Shown: positions 19,785 through 28,833 of the stretch, piece by piece
Layout of the letters: each line of letters begins with the position of its first letter
Numbering within the stretch: position 1 is the first letter of the stretch
Assembly: GCF_039595935.1 (NCBI RefSeq)
Contig: NZ_JBCNKR010000006.1
Span: 2,142,001-2,206,000 of the forward strand
Origin: Flavobacterium sp.
GTDB taxonomy: Bacteria; Bacteroidota; Bacteroidia; Flavobacteriales; Flavobacteriaceae
Reading direction: 5' to 3'
Length of the DNA: 64,000 nt
Made by a program: the position numbers and the translations under genes
Notes under the pieces: generated by a model
The model's database searches: none
The model's input: only the letters and a program-made list of their open reading frames with translations
What the model was told of the DNA's origin: nothing

Positions 19785-19839
19785 TTATTTAGAATAAATA
19801 AAAAAAATGCAAATTTAAAAATTTTAATTTCGTTAACAA
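19785..19839 (-). promoter_or_regulatory. Promoter and perfect dyad operator of TonB receptor copy 2
   Basis: On the minus strand TTG (19837-19839), a 19-nt spacer and TAAATTTG (19810-19817). The perfect dyad TTATTTA-GAA-TAAATAA at 19785-19801 begins 8 nt past the -7 box, over the predicted start site. Spacing is identical to the copy 1 promoter. A Fur- or DtxR-type iron repressor is the natural candidate but cannot be identified here. Confidence 0.8.
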
Positions 19840-19978
19840 ATATTCTTAAGATTCATTAAAGAATGGTTTAAGATTGGCTAAAAACGAAAGAAAAATCCGT
19901 TATTTAAGTTGTCATATAACTGAAAAATTGTACAGATTTATTAAATGTGAAAAAGACAGTAATTCTTTTAAAAAGCCT

Positions 19979-19986
19979 TATTTTTG
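19979..19986 (+). promoter_or_regulatory. -7 element of the MFS gene
   Basis: TATTTTTG matches TAnnTTTG, 20 bp before the start codon. No TTG stands at the usual 19-nt distance upstream. Confidence 0.4.
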
Positions 19987-20006
19987 CAATCTGAAAAACA
20001 GATTTC

Positions 20007-21167
20007 ATGATTTTACCTTTCTTTAAAAAAATTCAAAATACACCCAAAGGATACCGCATAGCCAATACCGTATTTTTTTTCCTTTCAGGATTTGGTTATT
20101 CTTCTTGGGTATCGAGAATTCCGCATATACAAGCCCAATTACATTTATCTGAAGCCGAGTTTGGAGCTGTTTTATTTGCATTTCCAATTGGTTTAATGCT
20201 TACAATGCCGTTTACAGGAAAGCTTTTAAATAAATACAGCAGCCGTTATATTATGCTTCTTGGAGCTGTTATGTTTAATATTGTTTTGTCTCTGCCGGGT
20301 CTGGCAGCTTTTGTCTGGCAGCTGGTTATTATACTTTTAATTTTTGGAGCTTCTCGTAATATTTTCAATTTGTCGATTAATGCGCAATCTCTTGAAGTTC
20401 AAAAATTATATAAAACCTCTATTATAACACGTTTTCATGCTGTTTGGAGTATTGCTGTTTTTTCTGGCGCGGGTTTAGGTTACGTTATGGTTACACAGCA
20501 CGTTGCACCGTCACACCATTTATTGGGAGTAAGTGTTTTTATGATGGCTCTTACGGCTTGTTTTTATCCAATGAGTATTCATAACGAGCCGGTTCCGGTT
20601 AAGAAAAAGTTCTTTTCGATGCCTGAAAAAAATCTTATCAAATTTGCTTTGATTTGTTTTGTTTCGATGGCTTGCGAAAATACGATGTACGACTGGAGCG
20701 GAATTTATTTTGAAAATATTCTAAAAGCTTCTCCAAAATTAACCAGCGCCGCTTTTGTCTTTTTTGCTACGGCTGTAACTTTAGGACGCTTGTTTGGAGA
20801 TTATGGTGTAATGAAATTAGGTACTAAAAAAATCCTTCTTTACAGCGGAATTTTAATAACGATTGGTTTCGCTATTTGCTTTCTGATTCCGTATGCTTAT
20901 CCAACGATTTTCGGTTATATGCTGATTGGGTTTGGAGTTTCCTGTGTTGTTCCGCTTGTGTTTAGTATTGCTGGAAGATCATCGAAATTAAGCAGCGGTT
21001 CTGCCTTAACTTCTATATCAACAATTGGTTATCTGGGATTTTTATTGGTTCCGCCAATGGTTGGTTTTATCTCTGAATACCTAAGCATGAGATGGGCTTT
21101 TTTAATTATGGCGCTTTTAGGGATTTTAATGATTTTTATGGTGAATAAAATCGGGGAGAAGGAGTAG
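20007..21167 (+). CDS. MFS transporter
   Basis: A 386-residue major facilitator with 12 hydrophobic segments. FFLSGFGYSSWVSRIPHIQ in TM1 and the loop GKLLNKYSSRYIM after TM2 (motif A-like) match the fucose-permease/YbjJ-type branch. It is divergent from the TonB receptor cluster across 250 bp that hold the receptor's operator, so co-regulation is possible. Substrate is unknown; a role in siderophore export would be a guess from position only. Confidence 0.85.
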   Translation: MILPFFKKIQNTPKGYRIANTVFFFLSGFGYSSWVSRIPHIQAQLHLSEAEFGAVLFAFPIGLMLTMPFTGKLLNKYSSRYIMLLGAVMFNIVLSLPGLAAFVWQLVIILLIFGASRNIFNLSINAQSLEVQKLYKTSIITRFHAVWSIAVFSGAGLGYVMVTQHVAPSHHLLGVSVFMMALTACFYPMSIHNEPVPVKKKFFSMPEKNLIKFALICFVSMACENTMYDWSGIYFENILKASPKLTSAAFVFFATAVTLGRLFGDYGVMKLGTKKILLYSGILITIGFAICFLIPYAYPTIFGYMLIGFGVSCVVPLVFSIAGRSSKLSSGSALTSISTIGYLGFLLVPPMVGFISEYLSMRWAFLIMALLGILMIFMVNKIGEKE

Positions 21168-21174
21168 TTTTTTT

Positions 21175-21213
21175 AAAGATGCTAAGATGCTGAGATTCTG
21201 AGGTACTAAGGTT
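21175..21213 (+). repeat. Octamer array (RAGRTNCT)n, copy a
   Basis: Successive 8-bp units AAGATGCT, AAGATGCT, GAGATTCT, GAGGTACT, AAGGTT just after the MFS stop. One of eight such arrays in the window. Confidence 0.8.
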
Positions 21214-21249
21214 ATTTATTGGCTTTTATATTTGCTTTGATCCATCTTT

Positions 21250-21305
21250 GCGTAAACCGGATTAAAATCCGGCCCTACAAAATTTTTCGAACCTACGGTT
21301 CTATT
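21250..21305. repeat. GTAAACCGGATTAAAATCCGG palindromic element
   Basis: CCGGATT/AATCCGG forms a small hairpin followed by CCCTACAA and a second hairpin GAACC-TAC-GGTTC. The layout parallels the larger repeat at 48273-48376 (palindrome, CCCTACAA, small hairpin), so it is a member of that family. Confidence 0.6.
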
Positions 21306-21374
21306 TTTTTATTTTTTCGTTTCCAACTCTGATGTTGACATTAGAGATTCTGTAGCTATTATTTTTATTATATT

Positions 21375-21878
21375 TTAATTTCTTTCTTGATATTGATTTT
21401 GAATAAGTCTATTCGTCCATTTTGAAAAGAAAATGACAAGACCAATAATCAATAACAACGAGCCGTTTAGTATAAATATAGTCTGATAATCATCTATAAA
21501 TCGGTCGACTGATAAAAATGATTTAGAATACTTCCAGCTTAAAATATCAAATCTGTATAAAATATAACTTATAAGTAAAACAACAAAACTATTTAGTATA
21601 GACCATTTTTTCACTATCGAAATTGTAATGGATAGTATGAATGCAAGCAAAATTCCTAGTAAGCAAGCTACATGAGGCCAAAAAGTAAATAGGGCAATTT
21701 CTTGTACACTTACATTATATTTTTCGTGATTGTGTGCAAAGTTCTCAACACCATAAGTTTCTGTCAGTTCAATTATTCTTGCATTGTGAAGCCAAGCAAA
21801 AGACTGAAAAGAGAATGTTAAAAAGTAGGTTACTATTAAATGAAAAATTATCTGGATATAATTTATTTTCTGCTTCAT
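21375..21878 (-). CDS. Unknown four-TM membrane protein
   Basis: A 167-residue protein with four hydrophobic segments (about residues 9-29, 62-88, 94-112 and 133-153) and a short soluble loop rich in His and Glu (VENFAHNHEKYNV). No family recognised. It starts 4 bp after the stop of the DUF6265 lipoprotein gene on the same strand, so the two are probably co-transcribed. Confidence 0.7.
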   Translation of the reverse strand: MKQKINYIQIIFHLIVTYFLTFSFQSFAWLHNARIIELTETYGVENFAHNHEKYNVSVQEIALFTFWPHVACLLGILLAFILSITISIVKKWSILNSFVVLLISYILYRFDILSWKYSKSFLSVDRFIDDYQTIFILNGSLLLIIGLVIFFSKWTNRLIQNQYQERN

Positions 21879-21882
21879 TGAA

Positions 21883-22359
21883 TTACTTCTTCGTCATTAC
21901 AAACTTCTCAGAACTTTGTTTTCCGTTTAATTTCCCGGAAATTTCAGCGATTAAAGTATTGTTTGTTCCTTTTGTATAGGTGATTTTTTGAGGATAATCG
22001 TGTTTTGCGTTTTCAAAAACCAATTGCTTGTCAGTTTCTGCAGTTGAAGGAAATGCAACCGCTTTATCTTCATTTTGTCCTTTTACGGTTGCAAAATAAG
22101 TTAAAGTTTCTCCTTTTTGTGCCAAAACAATAGTTTCAAAATGCAGTGTATCTTTTCCTTTTATAAAATAAGAATACGCATTGAACGTACTGTCGTTTAG
22201 TTTCTCCCAGTTTTCTGTCAAAATACCGTCTGGAGATTCGTTTTGCCAGTTTCCGATAAGCCAGTCGGCTAATTTGATTTTATCTTTTTCTACAGATTCT
22301 TTTTTCTGGCAGGAAACAACAGCTAATACAAGTGCTAAAAGAGTAATTTTTTGAAACAT
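21883..22359 (-). CDS. DUF6265-like lipoprotein
   Basis: A 158-residue lipoprotein (lipobox VVSC followed by QKKES). The mature domain begins LADWLIGNWQNESPDGILTENW and ends in a lipocalin-like strand set (FENAKHDYPQKITYT), which matches the DUF6265 family. The WxxGxW-type opening is shared with other small lipocalin-fold proteins. Function unknown. First gene of a two-gene unit with the four-TM protein. Confidence 0.8.
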   Translation of the reverse strand: MFQKITLLALVLAVVSCQKKESVEKDKIKLADWLIGNWQNESPDGILTENWEKLNDSTFNAYSYFIKGKDTLHFETIVLAQKGETLTYFATVKGQNEDKAVAFPSTAETDKQLVFENAKHDYPQKITYTKGTNNTLIAEISGKLNGKQSSEKFVMTKK

Positions 22360-22400
22360 AATTTATAGGTTTTGGTTGCACTAAAGTATGAAAAAAAAGT

Positions 22401-22591
22401 TTGCCACAGATTAAAAGGATTAAAAGGATTTTGTTTCACGCAGATCTAAAAAGATTTAAGCAGATGTTCGCAGATTTTTTAATTTTCATCTAAAATTAAT
22501 CTGCCAAAATCTGCTAAATCTGCGTGAAAAATAAATTTGTAAAAATTTCAGACAGAAGGGAAATCCATTTAATCCTTTTAATCTGTGGCAA
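22401..22591. repeat. Nested inverted repeat, CACAGATTAAAAGGATT / CACGCAGAT type
   Basis: Outer arms 22401-22430 and 22562-22591 and inner arms 22434-22445 and 22518-22529 are complementary, giving a long nested hairpin. It sits between the topoisomerase and DUF6265 genes. CACGCAGAT words recur at 24983-25020. Confidence 0.85.
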
Positions 22592-22595
22592 AAAA

Positions 22596-24899
22596 TTAAA
22601 CGCTTTTTTCTAAAATCTCGTAAACCAATTCTTTCGTAGGTTTTAGATCTTTTAGCTGATTACGTACTTCATCAAAAGTGACTTTAAAATCACAGCCTGA
22701 TTTGTATTCTGAACAGCCATAAGCCGTTTTTCCTTTTAAGATAGTTCCTTTTTTACATTTCGGGCATACTAATGAATTAGATTTTTCTTTTGGTTCTGCC
22801 TTTTTATCGGTTTTCTTTGGCTCTAATTTCAGTTTGTAATTTTCTTCAAAACGAATTAAACCTTCAACGGTTCCAGATTCGGTTTTGAAACCTTTTATAT
22901 TAACTGTTGAACCTTTTTGAAGCAAACGTAAATACTGACTTTCTGTAATTTTTTTATCCGCAAAAACAAAAGGCAGAACAAAATCGCATCCTGATTTATA
23001 TTCGCTGCATCCAAAAGCCGATTTCCCTTTTATCAGGTTTCCTTTTTGACATTTTGGGCAGGTTTCTGCGGAAATTCCGTCGGCTTTCTTTTTTTCAGTT
23101 TTTGCAACTGGTTTTTGAATTGTTGCTGCATGCGAAATGTTAGCGTGTCTGGTTTCGCTTCGAACTTCTGTAACCAAAGCTTCCACCATACGTTTCATGT
23201 TTCTAATAAATGCAGAAGCTGTAAAAGTTCCTTTTTCAATATCTTTCAATTGTTTTTCCCAGGAACCCGTAAGTTCTGCTGATTTTATTAATTCATTCTG
23301 AATCGTATCAATCAACTGAATTCCCGTTTGGGTTGGCAAAACTTGTTTTTTATTTCGAACGATATACTGACGTTTAAAAAGCGTTTCAATAATATTGGCG
23401 CGCGTAGACGGACGACCGATTCCGTTTTCTTTCATCAATTCACGTAAATCTTCGTCATCAACCTGTTTTCCTGCGGTTTCCATTGCGCGAAGTAAGGTTG
23501 CTTCGGTAAAATGATTGGGCGGTTTGGTTTCTTTTTGAAGGAAAGACGGTTCATGCGGCCCTTTTTCGCCCACAACAAAACTCGGCAGTAAATCGGGTTC
23601 TTTTTCTTTCGCATTCGGATCTTCAAAAACTACTCTAAAACCTTTTTTCAGAATTTCTTTTCCTGTTGCTTTAAAGGTTACATCGGCTGCTTTTCCAATT
23701 ACTGTAGTGTTGGCAACCAGACAATCATCATAAAAAACAGCTATAAAACGTTTTACAACAATATCATAAACCTGCTGTTGATTGTAGGGCAGATTGATTT
23801 CGATTCCGGTTGGAATAATTGCGTGGTGATCGGTTACTTTTTTATCATTAAAAACCTTTGGCGATTTTTTGATTTTCTTGCCTAAAAGCGGTTCTGTTAA
23901 ATGACTATAATTCGTTAGTTTTTGCAGAATTCCCGGTACTTTCGGGTAAATATCACCCGGAAGAAAAGTCGTATCAACTCTAGGATAAGTTATCACTTTT
24001 TGCTCATATAAACTCTGTGCAATTTTAAGCGTTTCTTCTGCTGAAAATCCAAATTTTTGATTGCAATATACCTGTAAACCCGTTAAATCAAATAGTTTTG
24101 GTGCGTATTCGTTTCCATTTTTTTTATCGACAGAAACAATTTCGAAATCACTTTCTTTGACTTTTTCAGCGAGAATTTCTCCATCTTCTTTTTTAAGGAA
24201 ACGACCTTCTTCATAACTAAAAAGTGTTTCTCTGTATAAAGTCTGCAATTCCCAATAAGGCTGAGGTTTAAAGTTTTCGATTTCTTTAAAACGATCCACC
24301 ACCATTGCCAAAGTAGGAGTCTGTACACGGCCAATAGACAAAACTTGTTTGTAACCGCCATGTTTTACGGTGTATAGACGTGTGGCGTTCATTCCGAGAA
24401 GCCAGTCGCCAATCGCTCTCGAAAATCCGGCGTAGAATAAATTATCGTAGTTTTCAGAAGGCTTGAGATTGTCAAAACCTTCTTTTATGGCTTCGGTAGT
24501 TAGAGACGAAATCCACAGGCGTTTTATTTCGCCTTTGTAATGTGCCTCGTTCATGACCCAGCGCTGAATCAATTCTCCTTCCTGCCCGGCATCCCCGCAG
24601 TTTATGACTAATTCGGCTTTATCAAAAAGAGTTTTGATAATTTTAAACTGCTTTTGAATTCCTGAATTCTGAACCACTTTGGTTTCAAATTTTTCGGGAA
24701 GCATTGGCAGGTTATTCAAATCCCAGCTTTTCCAGTGCGGTTTGTAATCGTTAGGTTCTTTTAAAGTACATAAATGCCCAAAAGTGTAGGTTACGGCATA
24801 ACCGTTGCCTTCGTAATATCCGTCGTGTTTGGTATTGGCGCCCAAAACGGATGCGATTTCGCGTGCTACACTTGGTTTCTCAGCTATACATACCTTCAT
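22596..24899 (-). CDS. topB: DNA topoisomerase III (type IA)
   Basis: A 767-residue type IA topoisomerase that relaxes and decatenates DNA through a 5'-phosphotyrosine. The Toprim domain is at the N-terminus (CIAEKPSVAREIA; acidic patch CGDAGQEGEL at 101-110). The catalytic Tyr is Y305 in VITYPRVDTT, and SIGRVQTPTLAMV and GIGRPSTRA are present. The C-terminus holds two copies of a Cys-containing module (CPKCxxGxxxKGKxAxGCSEYKSGCDF), likely zinc or DNA-binding, also seen in plasmid-type enzymes. Length and order fit chromosomal Bacteroidota topoisomerase III. Confidence 0.95.
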   Translation of the reverse strand: MKVCIAEKPSVAREIASVLGANTKHDGYYEGNGYAVTYTFGHLCTLKEPNDYKPHWKSWDLNNLPMLPEKFETKVVQNSGIQKQFKIIKTLFDKAELVINCGDAGQEGELIQRWVMNEAHYKGEIKRLWISSLTTEAIKEGFDNLKPSENYDNLFYAGFSRAIGDWLLGMNATRLYTVKHGGYKQVLSIGRVQTPTLAMVVDRFKEIENFKPQPYWELQTLYRETLFSYEEGRFLKKEDGEILAEKVKESDFEIVSVDKKNGNEYAPKLFDLTGLQVYCNQKFGFSAEETLKIAQSLYEQKVITYPRVDTTFLPGDIYPKVPGILQKLTNYSHLTEPLLGKKIKKSPKVFNDKKVTDHHAIIPTGIEINLPYNQQQVYDIVVKRFIAVFYDDCLVANTTVIGKAADVTFKATGKEILKKGFRVVFEDPNAKEKEPDLLPSFVVGEKGPHEPSFLQKETKPPNHFTEATLLRAMETAGKQVDDEDLRELMKENGIGRPSTRANIIETLFKRQYIVRNKKQVLPTQTGIQLIDTIQNELIKSAELTGSWEKQLKDIEKGTFTASAFIRNMKRMVEALVTEVRSETRHANISHAATIQKPVAKTEKKKADGISAETCPKCQKGNLIKGKSAFGCSEYKSGCDFVLPFVFADKKITESQYLRLLQKGSTVNIKGFKTESGTVEGLIRFEENYKLKLEPKKTDKKAEPKEKSNSLVCPKCKKGTILKGKTAYGCSEYKSGCDFKVTFDEVRNQLKDLKPTKELVYEILEKSV

Positions 24900-24948
24900 T
24901 TTCTCCTTTTCTTATTGAGAAGCGAAATTAGGGATTTTATTAAAAAGT

Positions 24949-25023
24949 TGCTAAGGTTCTAAGATACTAAGTTTTTGTTTCACGCAGATTTAAAAGAGAT
25001 TTGAGCAAATGTGCGCAGATTAG
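24949..25023. repeat. Octamer array copy b plus CACGCAGAT words
   Basis: AAGGTTCT, AAGATACT, AAGTTTTT octamers at 24949-24976 are followed directly by TTTCACGCAGATTT and GCGCAGATT, so two dispersed repeat families are joined upstream of the topoisomerase gene. Confidence 0.7.
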
Positions 25024-25106
25024 TTTAAAGAAATTGAATAGAATTGATTTTAATCGGCGTGAAAAAATACTGGCTATTTTAATTTTATGTATGATTTATA
25101 AAACAC

Positions 25107-25137
25107 AAAAACCACAAACAGAAGCTTGTGGTTTTTT
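25107..25137 (-). terminator. Terminator of the cytochrome-like gene
   Basis: AAAACCACAA / TTGTGGTTTT hairpin with A/T flanks, about 30 bp downstream of the minus-strand stop at 25166. Confidence 0.8.
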
Positions 25138-25165
25138 CAATTAGTAAATTTAAAAGTAAAGCAGA

Positions 25166-26614
25166 TTATTTTTTGGTTCTTAATTTTAGGCGAACATTGA
25201 ATTGTTTAACAATCTCTTTAACATGCTCGTCTTTGATTTGTGTTCTGTTTAAACCTTGCAGACTTCCTACATATCCTGTAAATACATGGCTTATAAAAAG
25301 AGGAGAAAGATTTGACTTATGAGATGTATTGTGGCATGAGAAGCAATTAACAAGATTATCTACTGTATTTGCATGTATAGATGTAGGACCAAAACCTACC
25401 TGAACATAAGTTTCCATAGTAATATTGTAAGCTGCAGTAGAACCTCTGGTTAAGTCACCTGGCTGCGAATTTGAAAGGTTATAACTTAATGAATCTAATA
25501 AGGCTGCTTGTGCCGGAGTACCATTGTATCCTTCAGTATTAATCCATAGTGAACCATTATAAAAATAATTGTTCCAAACACCTGTCAACTGTTTCTTAAC
25601 GCTTGCATTAATAGTACGAATATTATTGAAGTTTTGTGAACCATTTTGGCTTGTCTTCATATAAAGCTGAACATTGTGAGAACCTTTCATTGCTTTTTCT
25701 ACAGGAACACCATATTTGTAAACAGAAAAAACATCTGTATAAATTCCGTTTCCTGTAGTTATGTTAGTAACGGTTGCAGTATTAGCTTTATTAAAAAATG
25801 GATAATCAACCGTACTGGTTACCGGAGCATCAGTTGTTGGCGTAGCTTTAGACCAGTCATAAGCAGGCGCAAGGTTTTCATGCTCAAAAGTAGCCCACAC
25901 AAACTCAGGATGGTTTTCTACAATTCCAACTACGTGCATTCCTAAAAGTGCCACTTTTGTTTTTACTCCATTTATCGTTCCCTGAGTAACAAAATAATTA
26001 GAAGTATCTTTAAGAACACTTGCATCTATCCATGAAGTTTTAAGTTCTAATGAACCTACAGGAAAAGTTATACCTTTTACCTGTGTAGGGTCATTTTTGG
26101 CTATCGGACCGTATTTTAGCATAGTTCCATACATAAGTTTATCCATAAATATAGAATAATAAACCGTAGTAGATTTTGGAACTCCTGATGGATAAACAGG
26201 CGTTTTTAAAATATCAGATTTACCACTTGCCTGAGCAGTATCTGTTAAAACAATTCCGTTACTTGGATCTAATTTCTGACCAGCAGCATTTACCTGAATC
26301 ATATTATTAATAAAGAATGGTACTCCCTTGGTTTCATTCGTAAGCCAAAGAAATTTTTGCCATGACCATTGATGAAAGTCACAATTTGTTACCGTTGCAT
26401 TGTTAGCAAATACGCTTGTTGGTCCTTCATTAGGCGGAGGAGTCTGGCGCGTGTTGTTTACAATCGTAAACCAGCTTGCGGGAGCTAAACACTCAGAAGA
26501 AGCGGTACTTTTGGTTGTAGTTGTATAATTATCTTTTTCTCCTTTTGATTCCTTTTTACAGGCGCATAACGTGATTAGCACGATAAAAAGGGACACCATT
26601 TTTGTAGTTTTCAT
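25166..26614 (-). CDS. Cytochrome-like lipoprotein with one CxxCH site
   Basis: A 482-residue lipoprotein (lipobox LCAC followed by KKES). The body has no recognised catalytic domain; Trp-rich segments such as FHQWSWQKFLWLTNE and WATFEHENLAPAYDW are conserved-looking. Near the C-terminus one heme c attachment motif is clear (CFSCH in NLVNCFSCHNTSHKS). It is therefore an envelope-anchored monoheme protein, annotated in related genomes as a cytochrome family protein. Partner and substrate are unknown. It is monocistronic with a terminator and divergent from the DUF5995 gene. Confidence 0.8.
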   Translation of the reverse strand: MKTTKMVSLFIVLITLCACKKESKGEKDNYTTTTKSTASSECLAPASWFTIVNNTRQTPPPNEGPTSVFANNATVTNCDFHQWSWQKFLWLTNETKGVPFFINNMIQVNAAGQKLDPSNGIVLTDTAQASGKSDILKTPVYPSGVPKSTTVYYSIFMDKLMYGTMLKYGPIAKNDPTQVKGITFPVGSLELKTSWIDASVLKDTSNYFVTQGTINGVKTKVALLGMHVVGIVENHPEFVWATFEHENLAPAYDWSKATPTTDAPVTSTVDYPFFNKANTATVTNITTGNGIYTDVFSVYKYGVPVEKAMKGSHNVQLYMKTSQNGSQNFNNIRTINASVKKQLTGVWNNYFYNGSLWINTEGYNGTPAQAALLDSLSYNLSNSQPGDLTRGSTAAYNITMETYVQVGFGPTSIHANTVDNLVNCFSCHNTSHKSNLSPLFISHVFTGYVGSLQGLNRTQIKDEHVKEIVKQFNVRLKLRTKK

Positions 26615-26915
26615 AGCATGAGGCTTTAGTTAATTTTTGATTTATTTGTTTTTGAATACCTGAAAGTAGATAATTAAGAAAGTGACTACTAAAGAAATGT
26701 CATAAGACCTCTATATTTAGGTATGAAACCAATAAAAAATGGTACTAATAAATACTACGGGTTTGACTAATTGATTTTTGAAAAATACAGCTAAAATCCT
26801 AAGTTTACGATTGAATTTATTATTTCAATAAAAGATTTTTTAAAAGACTTTCAATAAAAAATAATAAGATAATTACTTCAAAATAAGTATATTCGTTTAA
26901 CCAAAAACAACCAAA
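26615..26915. other. Divergent intergenic region
   Basis: About 300 bp of AT-rich DNA between divergent genes. A TATATTCG near-match to the -7 box lies at 26888-26895, 20 bp before the DUF5995 start. I see no other conserved structure. Confidence 0.5.
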
Positions 26916-27707
26916 ATGAATATAAAACAAGCCACTACAATAAATGAAGTAATTCAGATATTGGACGAAATTATCGAAAGATCAAAAATCGAACAAAGCC
27001 CTATAGGTTTATTCGCCATGTTGTACCGGGAAGTTACGGTACGAATAAAAGAAGGAATTGCCAATGGTTCTTTTCAAAATGGAGAACGAATGGAAAAACT
27101 CGATGTTATTTTTGCCAATCGCTACATCAAAGCTTATTATCAGTACAAAGCCAAAGAAAAACCATCTGAATGCTGGGCATTTTCGTTTGAGCAGGCAGAA
27201 AATTTCTGGCCAATTGTGATCCAGCATTTACTTTTGGGTATGAATGCTCATATCAATCTGGATTTGGGAATTGCAGCCGCTCAGGTTAGTACTGCTGAAG
27301 ACATTGCAGACTTAAAAGCCGATTTCGACAAAATAAATTTTATACTGAGCAGTTTGGTAGAAGGCGTAGAAAAATGCTTAATCAAGATTTGGCCTACGCT
27401 TACAATTTTGCTGAAATTGACTGGAAAAATTGACAACTTTTTTATTGATTTTAGTATGGAAACTGCCCGAAATGGTGCCTGGAAATTTGCTAATGAATTT
27501 GTAGTTCTTCCTGAAAATCAAACCGAAGCCTGTATAGAGGAAAGAGATAAAAGAATTACAGAAATTGCCCGTCTGGTTTCAAATCCAGGAATTTATGTCA
27601 GCGCTATTTTTAAATTCATTCGTTTATTTGAAAGAGGAACTATAGCTCAAAAAATCATTGATCTACAGATTATGGAAGAAAAAAATATGGAGTGCGTTAC
27701 GGCGTAA
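26916..27707 (+). CDS. DUF5995 family protein
   Basis: A 263-residue soluble protein, mostly alpha-helical, with no signal peptide. The family core is clear: SPIGLFAMLYREVTVRIKEGI, FANRYIKAYYQY, and PIVIQHLLLGMNAHINLDLGIAAAQVS with its His and Asn/Asp residues that suggest a buried polar or metal site. The biochemical function of DUF5995 is not known to me. A truncated SDR remnant follows convergently 17 bp downstream. Confidence 0.88.
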   Translation: MNIKQATTINEVIQILDEIIERSKIEQSPIGLFAMLYREVTVRIKEGIANGSFQNGERMEKLDVIFANRYIKAYYQYKAKEKPSECWAFSFEQAENFWPIVIQHLLLGMNAHINLDLGIAAAQVSTAEDIADLKADFDKINFILSSLVEGVEKCLIKIWPTLTILLKLTGKIDNFFIDFSMETARNGAWKFANEFVVLPENQTEACIEERDKRITEIARLVSNPGIYVSAIFKFIRLFERGTIAQKIIDLQIMEEKNMECVTA

Positions 27708-27724
27708 ATTCAATAAGAAATATC

Positions 27725-27865
27725 CTAAAACACCACTTCTTTCTTTGAACGAAGCGTTGTTTTTACCGTATAACCTTCTTTAAGTAATTTTAAAATACAA
27801 TGAACGGCAATAAAACCTGAACCGCCCGTAACTAAAACTGTTTTGCTTTTTTCTGAATTTGTCAT
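27725..27865 (-). pseudogene. Truncated NAD(P)-dependent SDR/epimerase remnant
   Basis: MTNSEKSKTVLVTGGSGFIAVH... encodes only the first 46 residues of an extended short-chain dehydrogenase: beta-1, the GGSGFI dinucleotide-binding loop, helix 1 and TTLRS of beta-2, then a stop. Full-length relatives are over 300 residues and have a catalytic YxxxK that is missing here. The break abuts the DUF5995 3' end, so a deletion probably removed the rest. Confidence 0.75.
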
Positions 27866-28039
27866 TTTTTTAAATTTTAATATTGCAAAGTTCAGTTTAA
27901 AAACGACAGACATGTTTTGCTGGGAAGTCCAAATTTTATGTCTTTAAAAGTCCAGATTTTGAATGGTATAAAGAGATTATTTAAGTATTTTTTATTTTAA
28001 CTATATGGGAATTACATTGAAATATAAAATTATATACAA

Positions 28040-28627
28040 TCAATTCACCAAATTAAAATATCGATATACCGAAATACGATGACTCCATCTTTCATGAGCA
28101 AATTTACTGAATGATAAGCAAGAAAATAATATTAGAAAAAACCTTGTCCAGCAATCAATATTAGGAAGAAAACATAAATATAAACTCAATAAACAAAGTG
28201 ATCTGAATAATTTAGAATTTGCGAGGTGTTTTTCCAATTCGGGAATTAAAGATGTGTGATTAACTTTTAAATAAGCTTCGGCTGTTTTTAAGTAACCATT
28301 ATGAACTTTAATTTTATCACCAATTAGTTTTTCGCTCTTCGTAATAAAGTCTTTATACTTATTTTTTTTCCATATAAAATAAGTCTTGTTATATAAAGGA
28401 TTTAGAAGTAAAGCACAAATATGATGTAAAAAATGCCCCATTATATAAGAAATTAACAGAAATGAAACCCATGCGAAAGTAATAGGCTCTTTTTTCATAA
28501 TATCAAATGGCTCTGGTAAGCAATAACCTAATATAAACGGTAAGGTAATACACAGAATAAATCCCGGAACTATAAAAGCCAGAAATTCCATTAATCCAAA
28601 AAATAAATCACCTGGTTTAAAATTCAT
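28040..28627 (-). CDS. Unknown membrane protein
   Basis: A 195-residue protein with hydrophobic segments at about 13-35, 50-72 and 147-175 around a charged cytoplasmic loop (KNKYKDFITKSEKLIGDKIKV). The start MNFKPGDLFFGLMEFLAFIVPGF places TM1 right after a short N-tail. I do not recognise the family. It stands alone among accessory genes with a low GC content like its neighbours. A membrane effector role is possible from its build but not supported by any motif. Confidence 0.65.
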   Translation of the reverse strand: MNFKPGDLFFGLMEFLAFIVPGFILCITLPFILGYCLPEPFDIMKKEPITFAWVSFLLISYIMGHFLHHICALLLNPLYNKTYFIWKKNKYKDFITKSEKLIGDKIKVHNGYLKTAEAYLKVNHTSLIPELEKHLANSKLFRSLCLLSLYLCFLPNIDCWTRFFLILFSCLSFSKFAHERWSHRISVYRYFNLVN

Positions 28628-28763
28628 ATTACTTTAGGTTTAAGGTTGATGCATTAAGGTTATTTTATGCGACTGTATTTTTATTAATCGTATAAATTAT
28701 TTAAGACAAAAATCGTATTAAAATTCAATATTTTATTAAGTAAAAACACTTGATTTTCAATAA

Positions 28764-28800
28764 AAAAAGCTGCAAAAAATATTCTCTTGCAGCTTTTTAA
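28764..28800 (-). terminator. Terminator of the 28834-29370 lipoprotein
   Basis: AAAAAGCTGCAA / TTGCAGCTTTTT hairpin with A- and T-runs on both sides, 34 bp after the lipoprotein stop on the minus strand. Confidence 0.85.
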
Positions 28801-28833
28801 ATTTTATTTCTTAGAAACAAAGGCCAATTTATA

